This document shows positions 43,638 to 52,445 of a DNA stretch of 64,000 bases, in pieces; positions within the stretch are counted from its first letter, which is position 1, and the number at the start of each line of letters is the position of its first letter. Under the pieces are notes generated by a model. The model did not search any database. It was given only the letters and a program-made list of their open reading frames with translations, and had not been told where the DNA came from. Position numbers and translations under genes: made by a program. The stretch comes from Limnovirga sp038203525. GTDB lineage: Bacteria > Bacteroidota > Bacteroidia > Chitinophagales > Chitinophagaceae. The stretch spans positions 1 to 64,000 of the forward strand of contig JBBRDW010000009.1 of NCBI GenBank assembly GCA_038203525.1. Direction: 5' to 3'.

Positions 43638-45767
43638 CTAACTAACTGTCGCACCAGCATTAACAGCCGTTTCGGGGTTAATGAAGTGAAGCTTACCCGC
43701 TGCATCTTCGGCCATAAGTATCATGCCGTTGCTTTCAATGCCACGCATTTTTCTTGGTGCAAGATTTACAACAACAGTTACCTGTTTACCGGTAATTTCT
43801 TCCGGCGTAAAATGTAAGGCTATGCCCGAAACGATTGTCCGCGTTTCAAAACCAAGGTCAATCTGCAGTTTTAAAAGTTTATCCGCCTTCTCCACTTTTT
43901 CAGCCGATATAATTTTGCCAACACGTAAATCGAGTTTAGCGAAATCGTCGTAAACAATTTCTGTTTTTACCGGGTGTATTGTAGCTTCTTTACTTTCTGT
44001 TACATTTTGTTCTTCCACTTTTTCTGTTTTTGAATGTTGATTTTCAATTTTCACCAATCCGCTTTTCAACTTTTCAACCTGTGTAGTTATCTCTGCATCT
44101 TCAATCTTCCTAAACAATAATTCCGGTGCTCTTAAACTATAGCCTACGCTTAGTAATTTTAGTTTTCCGGCGTTTTCCCAGTCAAGCATTTTGTCAACCA
44201 CTTTCATCATATTCAGCAATTTTTTTGCAGTAAAAGGCATAAACGGATTAATGAGAATGGCGAGGTTGGCGCAAAGCTGCAGACACAGGTGAATACTGTT
44301 TTCAACCGATTTTTTTTCTGCAAAGTCAAGCTTGCCAAGCCCTTCGGAAGTTACTGCCGGTACTTTTTTCCACGGTTCTTTTTCCTGCAGGTATTTATTG
44401 CCTTTTCGTGCAAGGTCTATTACATCAAATAGTGCTTCCCTGAATTTATAATTTTCGATATTGTTTTCTACTTTGGTTTTGGCTTCTGCTATATCGGCCT
44501 TTAACTGGCTGTCAAAACCATCTTCGGCATCGGGGTTATAAATCGGTACTTTTCCGTTAAACCATTTATGCATAAGCACCCAGGTGCGGTTTACAAAATT
44601 GCCCAGAATATTTACCAGCTCGCTGTTGTTGGCTTCCTGAAAACCCTTCCAGGTAAAATCATTGTCTTTTGTTTCTGGCGCATTGCTACAAAGTACATAA
44701 CGCAGTACATCTTCGCACCCTGGAAAATCTTTTACATACTCATCAACCCAAACCGCCCAGTTGCGGCTGGTAGAAACTTTATCGCCTTCAATATTTAAAA
44801 ATTCGTTGGCTGGCACATTATCGGGTAACACAAAGCCGCTGTGGGCTTTTAGCATTGCCGGAAAGATGATGCAGTGAAAAACAATATTATCCTTGCCAAT
44901 AAAGTGTACCAGTTTTGTATCTTCTTTGCACCAGTAATCTGCCCATTTATCCGTTAATTCTTTGGTTGCGCTTATATAACCAATTGGCGCATCGAACCAA
45001 ACATAGAGTACTTTCCCCTCCGCATCGGGTAGGGGAACTTTAATGCCCCAGTTGCTGTCCCTCGTCATGGCACGGGGCTGCAAACCGTTATCCAGCCAGC
45101 TTTTACACTGACCGTACACATTATTTTTCCATTCTTTATGTCCTTCAATCAGCCATTCTTTTAACCAGGGCTCATAATCTTGCAATGGAAAATACCAATG
45201 TTTTGTAACTCGTTTTAAGGGCACCGCATCGCTTAGCGTACTGCGTGGATTAATGAGCTGTTCCGGGCTTAACGTTGATCCGCATTTTTCGCATTGGTCG
45301 CCGTAAGCATTGGGGTTGCCGCAAACGGGACAAGTGCCGGTAATATACCTATCGGCCAGAAATATTTTTGCCGTCTCATCGTAAAACTGTTCTGTTTCTT
45401 TTTCTTCAAATAATCCTTGCTCGTACAGTTTGGTAAAAAATGCCGATGCAGTTTCGTGGTGGGTTTTATTGGAGGTTCTTGAATAAATATCAAAGGAAAT
45501 GCCCATCATTTCAAAGCTCTCTTTTATGAGGGCGTGGTATTTATCAACAACCTGTTGCGGCGTAATGCCCTCTTTCATAGCGCGTATAGTAATCGGCACA
45601 CCATGCTCATCGCTGCCACCAACAAATTTTATATCCCTTTTTTGGGCACGCTGGTAGCGTACATAGATATCAGCAGGAATATAACAGCCTGCAAGGTGCC
45701 CAATATGCACGGGGCCATTGGCGTAGGGCAAAGCGGCCGTGATTAAATATCTTTTTGGATTTGTCAT
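43638..45767 (-). CDS. metG: Methionyl-tRNA synthetase with C-terminal tRNA-binding domain
   Basis: The protein is 709 residues. The class I HIGH motif is in ALPYANGPVHIGHLAG, and a zinc knuckle reads CPVCGNPNAYGDQCEKCG near 145-165. The KMSKS loop reads DKVSTSRNW, a divergent form that I believe is usual in this phylum. The anticodon-binding helical domain follows. The C-terminal 110 residues are a Trbp111-like OB-fold (FAKLDLRVGKIISAEKVEKADKLL) that improves tRNA binding and allows dimerisation. It charges tRNA(Met) in the cytoplasm. It is a single gene with its own terminator, separated from neighbours by dispersed elements. Confidence 0.97.
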   Translation of the reverse strand: MTNPKRYLITAALPYANGPVHIGHLAGCYIPADIYVRYQRAQKRDIKFVGGSDEHGVPITIRAMKEGITPQQVVDKYHALIKESFEMMGISFDIYSRTSNKTHHETASAFFTKLYEQGLFEEKETEQFYDETAKIFLADRYITGTCPVCGNPNAYGDQCEKCGSTLSPEQLINPRSTLSDAVPLKRVTKHWYFPLQDYEPWLKEWLIEGHKEWKNNVYGQCKSWLDNGLQPRAMTRDSNWGIKVPLPDAEGKVLYVWFDAPIGYISATKELTDKWADYWCKEDTKLVHFIGKDNIVFHCIIFPAMLKAHSGFVLPDNVPANEFLNIEGDKVSTSRNWAVWVDEYVKDFPGCEDVLRYVLCSNAPETKDNDFTWKGFQEANNSELVNILGNFVNRTWVLMHKWFNGKVPIYNPDAEDGFDSQLKADIAEAKTKVENNIENYKFREALFDVIDLARKGNKYLQEKEPWKKVPAVTSEGLGKLDFAEKKSVENSIHLCLQLCANLAILINPFMPFTAKKLLNMMKVVDKMLDWENAGKLKLLSVGYSLRAPELLFRKIEDAEITTQVEKLKSGLVKIENQHSKTEKVEEQNVTESKEATIHPVKTEIVYDDFAKLDLRVGKIISAEKVEKADKLLKLQIDLGFETRTIVSGIALHFTPEEITGKQVTVVVNLAPRKMRGIESNGMILMAEDAAGKLHFINPETAVNAGATVS

Positions 45768-45802
45768 AATTTAATTGTTCTTATTCCCTGGTACAAATTT
45801 TT

Positions 45803-45854
45803 GGAGCCGGGCAAAAAATCTTTGGGCAACGCTTGTTGCGTCGCACTCTTTTAC
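45803..45854 (+). repeat. Dispersed intergenic element (forward)
   Basis: GGAGCCGGGCA after T5, then core TTGCGTCGCACTCTTTTAC at 45836. Confidence 0.9.
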
Positions 45855-46077
45855 TGCATATAAATATGCGGCAATAATTAATGCAAAGTGCGCAATATGC
45901 CGTGTCTGTAATTTGGGGTGCAAAAATAGGTAATCAAAAGGTGAAGCGTAAATTGAATCGTGGAAATGTTGCCATTGACTGCAAAATAGCAGCGACTGCC
46001 CATAAAATCGCTAATAAAGAACCTGAAGTACAATCATAAATGCACTATCGGTCTCACAGGCACAAACAGATTTTGAA

Positions 46078-46152
46078 TCACTAAGACACATAGCCACAAA
46101 TTTGCCCAAAGCCTTAGTGATACTTTGCGCTTTTGTGCCTTAGTGGTTTCTC
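46078..46152. repeat. Inverted array of CACTAAGG-type sequence
   Basis: TCACTAAGAC (46078) pairs with GCCTTAGTGA (46111). A third copy, TTTGTGCCTTAGTGG, lies at 46132. The unit resembles the AAGGCAAAGAGGCAAAG tract at 57795. Confidence 0.5.
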
Positions 46153-46173
46153 GGTTCAATTGAATTACCTGCA

Positions 46174-46225
46174 GTAAAAGAGTGCGACGCAACGGATGCC
46201 TGATGCTTATTCTACTGCCCGGCCC
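46174..46225 (-). repeat. Dispersed intergenic element (reverse)
   Basis: Core GTAAAAGAGTGCGACGCAAC, GGATGCC, ending GCCCGGCCC and an A-run. Confidence 0.9.
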
Positions 46226-46287
46226 AAAACATTTATCGATTGTTGTAACCATTTAAATAAAATGTGTGGGCACATAGCGTTAACCAA

Positions 46288-46295
46288 TAATTTTG
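46288..46295 (+). promoter_or_regulatory. -7 box (TAATTTTG) of the DUF3347 gene
   Basis: TAATTTTG lies 16 bp before the ATG and matches TAnnTTTG. The -33 box is weak. Confidence 0.35.
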
Positions 46296-46311
46296 CTTTC
46301 AAATTAATTGT

Positions 46312-46929
46312 ATGAAAAAAGGTTTGGTGATAATAGGTTTGGCAGTAGTGGCTATTGGTGCGTATTTTTTGTTTTTTTCTAACGGCGATGAAAAGCAGGC
46401 GGAGGATCCGAAGCAGCAGGCCCTTGCTCAGGGAAAAAACAGCGATGCATTTAATGCGCCTTTTAATGAAATGCTGAATGGATATTTTGAACTTAAAACA
46501 GCATTTGTTGAATGGGATAGTACGAAAGCAACCGTTGCAGCAACTACACTTGCTGCTCTTTGCGCTAAGGTACCTTACGATGAATTGAAGGCTGATACGG
46601 TTATTATTGCTACTGCAAGAAGCTTTTCGGAAAGTGTGATTGCAGAAGCGCAGGGTATTGTGGGGGAAGCAACAGTAGAAGGTCAGCGCCGTTCTTTTTA
46701 TACGCTGAGCGAAAATCTATTTAATCTTTTGAGAACGGTTCAATACGATCAGCAGGTGATTTATCATGATAAATGTCCAATGGCATTTAATGATACGGAA
46801 GAAGGTTTTTGGGTTTCTAATACAAGGGAAATTGTAAACCCGTATATGGGTAATAAACACCCCAGGTATGCGGGTGGTATGATAGGGTGTGGGAGTGTTG
46901 AGGACTCGATAGACTACAGGCCTAAATAA
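46312..46929 (+). CDS. Membrane-anchored DUF3347 protein, probable metal-binding
   Basis: The protein is 205 residues. A single N-terminal hydrophobic helix (GLVIIGLAVVAIGAYFLFF) anchors it to the membrane or serves as an uncleaved signal. A charged linker, a helical region and the DUF3347 C-terminal signature follow: VIYHDKCPMAFNDTEEGFW, IVNPYMGNKHPRYAGGM and IGCGSV. The CPM and CG motifs are thought to bind soft metals, since the same domain is found on CusB-type efflux adaptors and near copper genes. It acts in the periplasm. The TonB receptor gene begins about 80 bp downstream on the same strand. A joint role in copper or other metal handling is inference. Confidence 0.82.
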   Translation: MKKGLVIIGLAVVAIGAYFLFFSNGDEKQAEDPKQQALAQGKNSDAFNAPFNEMLNGYFELKTAFVEWDSTKATVAATTLAALCAKVPYDELKADTVIIATARSFSESVIAEAQGIVGEATVEGQRRSFYTLSENLFNLLRTVQYDQQVIYHDKCPMAFNDTEEGFWVSNTREIVNPYMGNKHPRYAGGMIGCGSVEDSIDYRPK

Positions 46930-46955
46930 TTCCTGAGTTTAATGGGCTCCTAAAA

Positions 46956-46983
46956 TTGTCGAACTATTGACTTGCTATTTTTG
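46956..46983 (+). promoter_or_regulatory. Candidate promoter of the TonB receptor gene
   Basis: TTG (46956-46958), a spacer of 17 and TATTTTTG (46976-46983). The TTG at 46972 that could open a longer frame falls in the spacer, favouring the ATG at 47008. Confidence 0.45.
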
Positions 46984-47007
46984 TTGTATTGGGGATTAAA
47001 GCGCACC

Positions 47008-49365
47008 ATGAAAAAACTGATTCTGTCCTTCTTACTTTTTCTGTATGTACAATTTGCACAGGCGCAGGAAAAGTTTACACTGAACGGCTATATAAAGGAT
47101 TCGCTCTCCGGCGAAACTTTAATTGGGGCAAACATAGGGGTTAAAGAACAGGGTAGAGGTGTGGCATCGAATCAATATGGTTTTTTTTCTATTACGCTAC
47201 CTAGGGGTACTTATCTTTTACAGTTTTCTTTCATTGGTTATGAGCCCAAAGCAGTATCTATAAACTTTAATGAAAATAAATCGATTAATTTTTTATTATC
47301 CCCCGTTTCTTCCAACCTCAATAATGTTACGGTAAGTGCACGTAAAAGGGAGAGCAACCTGAAGAGTGCGCAGATGGGAAAGATTGATTTAAATATTAAT
47401 ACCATTAAAGCGCTACCCTCTTTTTTGGGAGAAGTTGATATATTAAAATCGCTGCAGCTGTTGCCGGGTGTGCGTAATGCCGGTGAAGGTAATTCAGGTT
47501 TTTACGTGCGTGGAGGCGGGCCAGATCAAAACCTGATATTACTTGATGAAGCAGTTGTTTACAACTCGGGACACTTATTCGGCTTTTTCTCAGTGTTTAA
47601 TGCTGATGCTATTAAAAGTGTTTCTTTAATAAAAGGCGGCATGCCCGCACAGTATGGCGGAAGGCTTTCTTCCGTAATTGATATTGCAATGAAAGATGGC
47701 AATATTAATAAAACAGAAGTTGATGCCGGCATAGGATTAATTGCTTCCAGATTTGCTGTTCAGGGGCCATTGGTAAAGGATAAAGCCTCTTATATGGTTT
47801 CGGCAAGGCGAACTTATATTGACGGGCTGGTAAAACCTTTTATTTCCAAAGCCAACAGTTTTTATGGATCAGGTTATTATTTCTACGATCTTAATGCTAA
47901 AATGAATTATCGGTTTTCTGATAAAGACCGCCTTTATTTAAGCGGGTATTTTGGCAGAGATAAGTTTGATTTTAATAATGCCAAACGTTCTTTTAAAACA
48001 AGTATTCCCTGGGGAAATTCCACCGCTACTTTAAGGTGGAACCATATATTTAATAAAAAGCTTTTTGCCAATACTTCGCTTATTTACAATGATTACAATT
48101 TTGCTTTTAACGGTGCTCAAAATAATTTTAATATTAAACTGTCTTCAGGTATAAAAGACTTAAATGCCAAGACCGACTTTGATTTTTATGCTACTCCGGA
48201 ACATAAATTAAAGTTTGGCGGGCAATATACTTTTCATACGTTTTTACCGAGCGTAGTAAGTGGCAGCCAGGATTCCGTGGTTTTTGAACCAGCAAATGTG
48301 CAGAAGAAATATGCCAACGAATTTGCGCTGTACCTGCAGGACGATTGGGAAATAAGCAATAAAGTAAAACTAAATTACGGCCTGCGTTACAGCCGTTTTC
48401 AACAGGTAGGTAGTTATACAGCCTATACCAACGATGCAAATGGTAATAAGCTTGACAGTACCATATACGGCCGAGGTGAGGTAGTAAAATCTTACGGCGG
48501 ATTTGAACCCCGGGCAAGTATCAGGTACTCGATAAATGACAACAGTTCTTTAAAGGCCGCGGTTACCAGAAACCTCCAATATATACACCTTGTAAGCAAT
48601 GCCGGAACTACTTTGCCTACCGATATTTGGGTGCCAAGTACTTACCGGGTTCAACCACAGATTGGCTGGCAATACAGTGCCGGTTATTTCAAAAATTTCA
48701 ACAATAATATGTTCGAAACCTCGCTGGAGCTATATTATAAAACAATGGACAACCAGATAGAATATCGCGAAGGATACACAACCAATACCCTCAAAGATCC
48801 CGAAGAAGATTTTGTTTTTGGAAAAGGGTGGAGTTATGGCGCCGAATTATTCATCAATAAAGTAAAGGGAAGACTCACTGGCTGGATTGGTTATACTTAT
48901 TCCTACACCTGGCGCAAATTCCCCCAGTTGAATAACGGCGAAAAGTTCCCCAGTAAATACGATCGCAGGCACGATCTTTCTGTTGTTGCCACTTACCAGT
49001 TAAGCCCTAAATGGAAAACATCTTCCATATTTATTTTTGGCACCGGCAATGCCACTTCACTGCCCGAACGTTTTTATTTTGTAGAAGGTGTACTTACGCA
49101 GGAGTTCAGCCGCATCAACGCTTACAGGGTGGCACCTTATCACCGTCTCGATCTTTCTGCCACCTATACACCCGTACCAAAAAAGGTTCGAAAATATACC
49201 GGTAGCTGGGTTTTTAGTATCTACAATGTTTACAGTCGTCTTAATCCCTATTTTTATTATTACGATCAGGAAGGCAGCGCTGCCGATGGTACGCTCAAAG
49301 TAACGGCCAAACAGGTTTCACTCTTCCCGATAATACCGTCTGTTACCTGGAATGTAAAATTCTAA
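47008..49365 (+). CDS. TonB-dependent receptor with carboxypeptidase-regulatory-like N-terminal domain
   Basis: The protein is 785 residues from ATG 47008, with signal peptide MKKLILSFLLFLYVQFAQA. Residues about 25-105 are the CarboxypepD_reg-like domain (LNGYIKDSLSGETLIGANI, SFIGYEPKAV). The plug domain follows (LPSFLGEVDILKSLQLLPGV, GFYVRGGGPDQNLILLDEA), and then the 22-strand outer-membrane barrel, ending VTWNVKF with the aromatic last residue required for barrel assembly. There is no SusD partner, so it is not a typical polysaccharide system. Neighbouring DUF3347 suggests metal or siderophore substrates, but this is not shown. Confidence 0.92.
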   Translation: MKKLILSFLLFLYVQFAQAQEKFTLNGYIKDSLSGETLIGANIGVKEQGRGVASNQYGFFSITLPRGTYLLQFSFIGYEPKAVSINFNENKSINFLLSPVSSNLNNVTVSARKRESNLKSAQMGKIDLNINTIKALPSFLGEVDILKSLQLLPGVRNAGEGNSGFYVRGGGPDQNLILLDEAVVYNSGHLFGFFSVFNADAIKSVSLIKGGMPAQYGGRLSSVIDIAMKDGNINKTEVDAGIGLIASRFAVQGPLVKDKASYMVSARRTYIDGLVKPFISKANSFYGSGYYFYDLNAKMNYRFSDKDRLYLSGYFGRDKFDFNNAKRSFKTSIPWGNSTATLRWNHIFNKKLFANTSLIYNDYNFAFNGAQNNFNIKLSSGIKDLNAKTDFDFYATPEHKLKFGGQYTFHTFLPSVVSGSQDSVVFEPANVQKKYANEFALYLQDDWEISNKVKLNYGLRYSRFQQVGSYTAYTNDANGNKLDSTIYGRGEVVKSYGGFEPRASIRYSINDNSSLKAAVTRNLQYIHLVSNAGTTLPTDIWVPSTYRVQPQIGWQYSAGYFKNFNNNMFETSLELYYKTMDNQIEYREGYTTNTLKDPEEDFVFGKGWSYGAELFINKVKGRLTGWIGYTYSYTWRKFPQLNNGEKFPSKYDRRHDLSVVATYQLSPKWKTSSIFIFGTGNATSLPERFYFVEGVLTQEFSRINAYRVAPYHRLDLSATYTPVPKKVRKYTGSWVFSIYNVYSRLNPYFYYYDQEGSAADGTLKVTAKQVSLFPIIPSVTWNVKF

Positions 49366-49415
49366 AATAATCTAAAAGGAATAGCAGTAAGATTTTTATA
49401 AGTGATTTTTTTTTT

Positions 49416-49467
49416 GGACCAGAGAGTATTGCTGCTATTAAGCTTTGGTTGCGTCGCACTCTTGTAC
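49416..49467 (+). repeat. Dispersed intergenic element (forward)
   Basis: GGACCAGAG after a T10 run, AGCTTTGG, exact core TTGCGTCGCACTCTTGTAC at 49449, and a TTATTCAGCTTTT tail. Confidence 0.93.
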
Positions 49468-49626
49468 TTTAGGTAATATTATTCAGCTTTTTCCTAAGCG
49501 AATTGGAGCGCGTATAAGTAATAACGTTTATAGAGAATGACCGATAAATTACGAATCACAGATTGAAAATATCTAGGTGGTTCACCTTTTCAATGACGAT
49601 AAAATTCTCCAGCTATTTATTTAAGA

Positions 49627-50016
49627 TCATTCCAGCCATCTGGCTTCAAAATCGCCAAAATCTTTTTTCATTTTATCAAACAGTTTTCTAAAATCTTCGT
49701 AACGTTTTTTTAAACCCTCGTGATTGTCTGATTGATAAGAATTTTGATCTATCATTTCCCCGGCTTTTGCGTTAGCGGCCAGTTTCATCTTAAGCAGGTG
49801 CATTTCATGTTTAAGTTCATCTATTTCTTTTCTAAAGTCAGCAAACTGCTTTTCAAAACCTTCGATGCTTTTCTGTACTGCTGGTTTTTGCTTTTTGGAA
49901 TTCAGTTCGCTAATATAGTCATCAAAGATTCGTATAATAGTGATGTCTGAATTCATTTCTGCAATCCAAAGCCTGTAACGAAGATGCAAACCCATAATAG
50001 AAGGCGCTCCCTGCAT
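49627..50016 (-). CDS. Hypothetical coiled-coil protein
   Basis: The protein is 129 residues, possibly starting at the internal Met of IAEMNSDITI (109 residues). Heptad-like stretches dominate about 45-85 (IEGFEKQFADFRKEIDELK, HEMHLLKMKL) and 103-127 (LKKRYEDFRKLFDKMKKDF), so it is probably an extended helical, oligomeric cytoplasmic protein. No signal peptide, TM segment or catalytic motif is seen. It follows the globin gene by about 98 bp on the same strand, at the distal end of the nos region, and may be cotranscribed. Function is unknown; similar small proteins are frequent in Bacteroidota. Confidence 0.65.
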   Translation of the reverse strand: MQGAPSIMGLHLRYRLWIAEMNSDITIIRIFDDYISELNSKKQKPAVQKSIEGFEKQFADFRKEIDELKHEMHLLKMKLAANAKAGEMIDQNSYQSDNHEGLKKRYEDFRKLFDKMKKDFGDFEARWLE

Positions 50017-50114
50017 AGTAGATTATTTTATCGGTAAATTTATAGAATCATAATGAAGATAGCAGACCCTTTGCCGTAAAATTTTATGGTAGAAAAACAT
50101 TTAACTTAACCCGG

Positions 50115-50504
50115 CTAGGAAATCGGTTCATGTTCATGCAATATCTTTATCTGCATAACGGTTGCAATACTAACTGCACGCTGCTTGGTTAGTTCAGCTT
50201 TGTCTCCTTCAAATAATTCATCTACGGTTTTAGAGAATAGTTTTATCCATTCCTGAAAGTGATCTGTATTCAGGGGTGTTTTTTTATTAAGCAGTTTATG
50301 CACTGTCATTGGATTGCCCATATAACTTCCCGTGAAGAAAATAACGTTCTCCCAAAAATCGTACATCACCGGCAAATGCTTTTCCCAGTTCACTTTAGCA
50401 ACATCATTAAAAATATAACCTATTACTTCGTCCTTCTTTACCTTCTCATAAAATGTGTTGATGAGTACCACAATGTCCTCTCTATTTTCAATATCTTTTT
50501 TCAT
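50115..50504 (-). CDS. Group III truncated hemoglobin
   Basis: The protein is 129 residues, typical for trHb group III. It begins with helix A/B residues INTFYEKVKKDEVIGYIF, has the WEKHLPVMYDFWENVIF segment, and the proximal His of helix F lies in the NTDHFQEWIKLF region. A Trp follows, as in the group. Group III globins bind O2 and NO and are often found in denitrifiers and microaerophiles. The gene is 5 bp downstream of the cupin gene and in the same direction as the nos genes, suggesting a role in NO or O2 handling around N2O reduction. Confidence 0.9.
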   Translation of the reverse strand: MKKDIENREDIVVLINTFYEKVKKDEVIGYIFNDVAKVNWEKHLPVMYDFWENVIFFTGSYMGNPMTVHKLLNKKTPLNTDHFQEWIKLFSKTVDELFEGDKAELTKQRAVSIATVMQIKILHEHEPIS

Positions 50505-50509
50505 GGTTG

Positions 50510-50800
50510 TTACTTTATAAGTAATACGGACGCGTTTGTAACCGCCGTTATCGAATGAAGTTCACCCGCTTTAAAACTGATGAAGTCTCCTTTATGCAAT
50601 TTAGTATCATTACCTTCCAATGTAAAAGTTAAAACACCTTCCAGTACTGTTAAGAACGCATCTGTTTTTGAAGTATGGGGTTTTAATAATTCATCCTTTG
50701 CAATGGCTATCATTAGTACTTCAAAAGAATCATTTTTATACAATGCATTCTTTTTAATTTTTTCGTACTGCATTAATGCGGTTAAATTTTCTGTGTTCAT
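50510..50800 (-). CDS. Small cupin-domain protein
   Basis: The protein is 96 residues, a single conserved-barrel cupin. Motif 1 is LLKPHTSKTDAFLTVLEG, and motif 2 is LHKGDFISFKAGELHSI, with the metal-binding His near its end. The first motif has PHTS-D instead of the usual HxH, so metal binding may be weak. The start is preceded by GGAGCGGAGGG, an unusually strong Shine-Dalgarno for this phylum. It overlaps no gene and leads into the globin gene with a 5-bp gap, so the two are translated from one transcript. Small cupins often accompany denitrification and heme-stress genes, and the substrate is unknown. Confidence 0.85.
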   Translation of the reverse strand: MNTENLTALMQYEKIKKNALYKNDSFEVLMIAIAKDELLKPHTSKTDAFLTVLEGVLTFTLEGNDTKLHKGDFISFKAGELHSITAVTNASVLLIK

Positions 50801-50903
50801 ATCACCCTCCGCTCCTAAAGAAGATTTTTTTTATTTGTTATTAAAATTAAAACTAAAAGCTTTGGCTAAACGCTGATGCCCGATTGCTGAAACGCTTCCT
50901 ACT

Positions 50904-50956
50904 GTACAAGAGTGCGACGCAAGGAAAGCTTCATTCATGTTCTATAGCCCGGTTCA
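50904..50956 (-). repeat. Dispersed intergenic element (reverse)
   Basis: Exact core GTACAAGAGTGCGACGCAA, a GCTTCATT spacer, ending GCCCGGTTC. It separates the nosY-like and cupin genes, both minus. Confidence 0.9.
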
Positions 50957-50966
50957 TAAAATTCCG

Positions 50967-51734
50967 TTATAAATCTTTGCGGTTAAATTTTCTTAACGAA
51001 AACAATAGCGGCACTACGGCCCATGCTGTTAATACCAGTCCCGCAATCAACACACCCCACTGGTTGCCGAAAAAATCCTGGAAAACTGCACCGGTATAAC
51101 CCAGCATTACGGACACATCCATTTTTAAAATGATTAAAACCCTCGCAAGGTCTATGGGGTTTAAAGCACTTAGACCGACCATAAAATTTTCAAGTGGATA
51201 ATCGCTGAACTGAAACAATATGAACAGTACCAAACCATCGAAAAGTACTGAGAAATAAAACCATAATAAAATGGCAGTACCAATACCTTTTGCCTTGTCT
51301 CTGGTGCGTACGGTTGCAAGTAAAGCAATGGCAACAAATATAATGCTGAGCAACATTCCTGTTACGATCATGGTGATGCCGGTCTCTGAAAATTCGTACA
51401 AAATAATGGGTATGCCTGCACCAATAAAAAACGCGAATGACATGGAACCAGCAAGGCCTATAAAAATACTTAGCCACAATGTTTTTCTTTTGATTGGCTG
51501 GCTAACCAGCAACTCGATAAACTCGGCGCTGTTGTAAATGTAAATGGTTGAAAAAACGATTGATACCAACGGAACAATGATGAGTACAATATTTAATAAA
51601 CTAAGCAAACCCTTTCCTGAACTGTCTTCCAGGTTAAAAATGCTGAAAGAGATGATAAGTAAAAAAACGGTGTACGCCATTACAATTTTGTTACGCAGTA
51701 TATCGAGTATTACATATTTAATGATCTTTTTCAT
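50967..51734 (-). CDS. nosY: NosY-type ABC transporter permease
   Basis: The protein is 255 residues with six predicted TM helices, beginning MKKIIKYVILDILRNKIVMAYTVFLLI, a typical ABC-2 permease start. The EFIELLVSQPIKRKTLWLS segment after TM2 is the NosY-type signature (membrane loop before a coupling helix). Together with NosF it forms the transporter that supports assembly of the CuZ cluster in periplasmic NosZ, presumably by moving a sulfur species. The gene is 3 bp downstream of nosF. A dispersed element follows its stop. Confidence 0.88.
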   Translation of the reverse strand: MKKIIKYVILDILRNKIVMAYTVFLLIISFSIFNLEDSSGKGLLSLLNIVLIIVPLVSIVFSTIYIYNSAEFIELLVSQPIKRKTLWLSIFIGLAGSMSFAFFIGAGIPIILYEFSETGITMIVTGMLLSIIFVAIALLATVRTRDKAKGIGTAILLWFYFSVLFDGLVLFILFQFSDYPLENFMVGLSALNPIDLARVLIILKMDVSVMLGYTGAVFQDFFGNQWGVLIAGLVLTAWAVVPLLFSLRKFNRKDL

Positions 51735-51737
51735 AGG

Positions 51738-52445
51738 TTATAAATTTTGCATTACCCGTGCAATAGCTTTTGACAATTTTTGTTCTCCGGTATCGCTGCG
51801 CAGTGCTTCAAAGCTTTTATGAAATAGCAAACTGCCATCCTGCATGTACATAATTTCGGTGATCATTTCATCCAGATCACTGAGTACATGCGATGTGATC
51901 AGTATTAGTTTACCTTTCTTTTTTTCAGCGATAATTTTCTCTTTTAATATTTCAGCTGACAATGGATCAAGCCCTGCTGTTGGTTCGTCTAAAATCAGTA
52001 CATCTGGGTTAAATAGAAAAGCAAGGGATGCACTTACTTTTTGCCTGGTACCACCAGACAAAGTGCTCATGCGCTTGTGCATAAGTTCCGGTAATTTAAA
52101 TGCATTGATCAGGTCCTCATCAATTTGTTGAGGTTTGCTTTTACGGATATCTTTCAGCATATCAATTACCTGTGCAATCGTCATGTTATCCGGGTATCGC
52201 CCTATCTGCGGCATGTAACCGATATGAGCACGGTATTGCCAGTCGTGCATTATATTTTTTTCATTGAATGTAATAAAGCCGCTGTCGGTTACAACCATGC
52301 CAAGCAGACATTTAATAAAGGTGGTTTTGCCGCTTCCATTTGGGCCGATGAGTGCAATACATTGTCCTTTACTGCAGGTTGCAGAAACATTATCCAGCAC
52401 TTTAAGTTTTCCAAAACTTTTCGTCACATTGGTTGCAATAATCAT
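51738..52445 (-). CDS. nosF: NosF-type ABC transporter ATPase
   Basis: The protein is 235 residues. It has Walker A GPNGSGKTTFIK, the Q-loop YMPQIGRYPDNMT, signature LSGGTRQKVSASLAF, Walker B VLILDEPTAGLDP and H-loop ITSHV. The YMPQ-x-RYP segment is typical of NosF proteins. It energises NosY for NosZ maturation. Its start overlaps the end of nosD by 4 bp, so the genes are translationally coupled. The gene order nosD-nosF-nosY is the standard core of nos clusters. Confidence 0.92.
   Translation of the reverse strand: MIIATNVTKSFGKLKVLDNVSATCSKGQCIALIGPNGSGKTTFIKCLLGMVVTDSGFITFNEKNIMHDWQYRAHIGYMPQIGRYPDNMTIAQVIDMLKDIRKSKPQQIDEDLINAFKLPELMHKRMSTLSGGTRQKVSASLAFLFNPDVLILDEPTAGLDPLSAEILKEKIIAEKKKGKLILITSHVLSDLDEMITEIMYMQDGSLLFHKSFEALRSDTGEQKLSKAIARVMQNL

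Larger units (their letters stand above)
45768..46311. other. Intergenic region with dispersed elements and a CTAAGG-type inverted array
   Basis: It contains a forward element (45803), a reverse element (46174) and, between them, short inverted copies of CACTAAGG-type sequence (46078-46152). No coding frame is supported. Confidence 0.6.

Noticed and set aside
43638..45767. Divergent KMSKS loop (KVSTS) in MetG as a defect
   Set aside because: The lysine-x-S-x-S form keeps the key lysine, and the rest of the enzyme is intact; I believe this form is usual in Bacteroidota.
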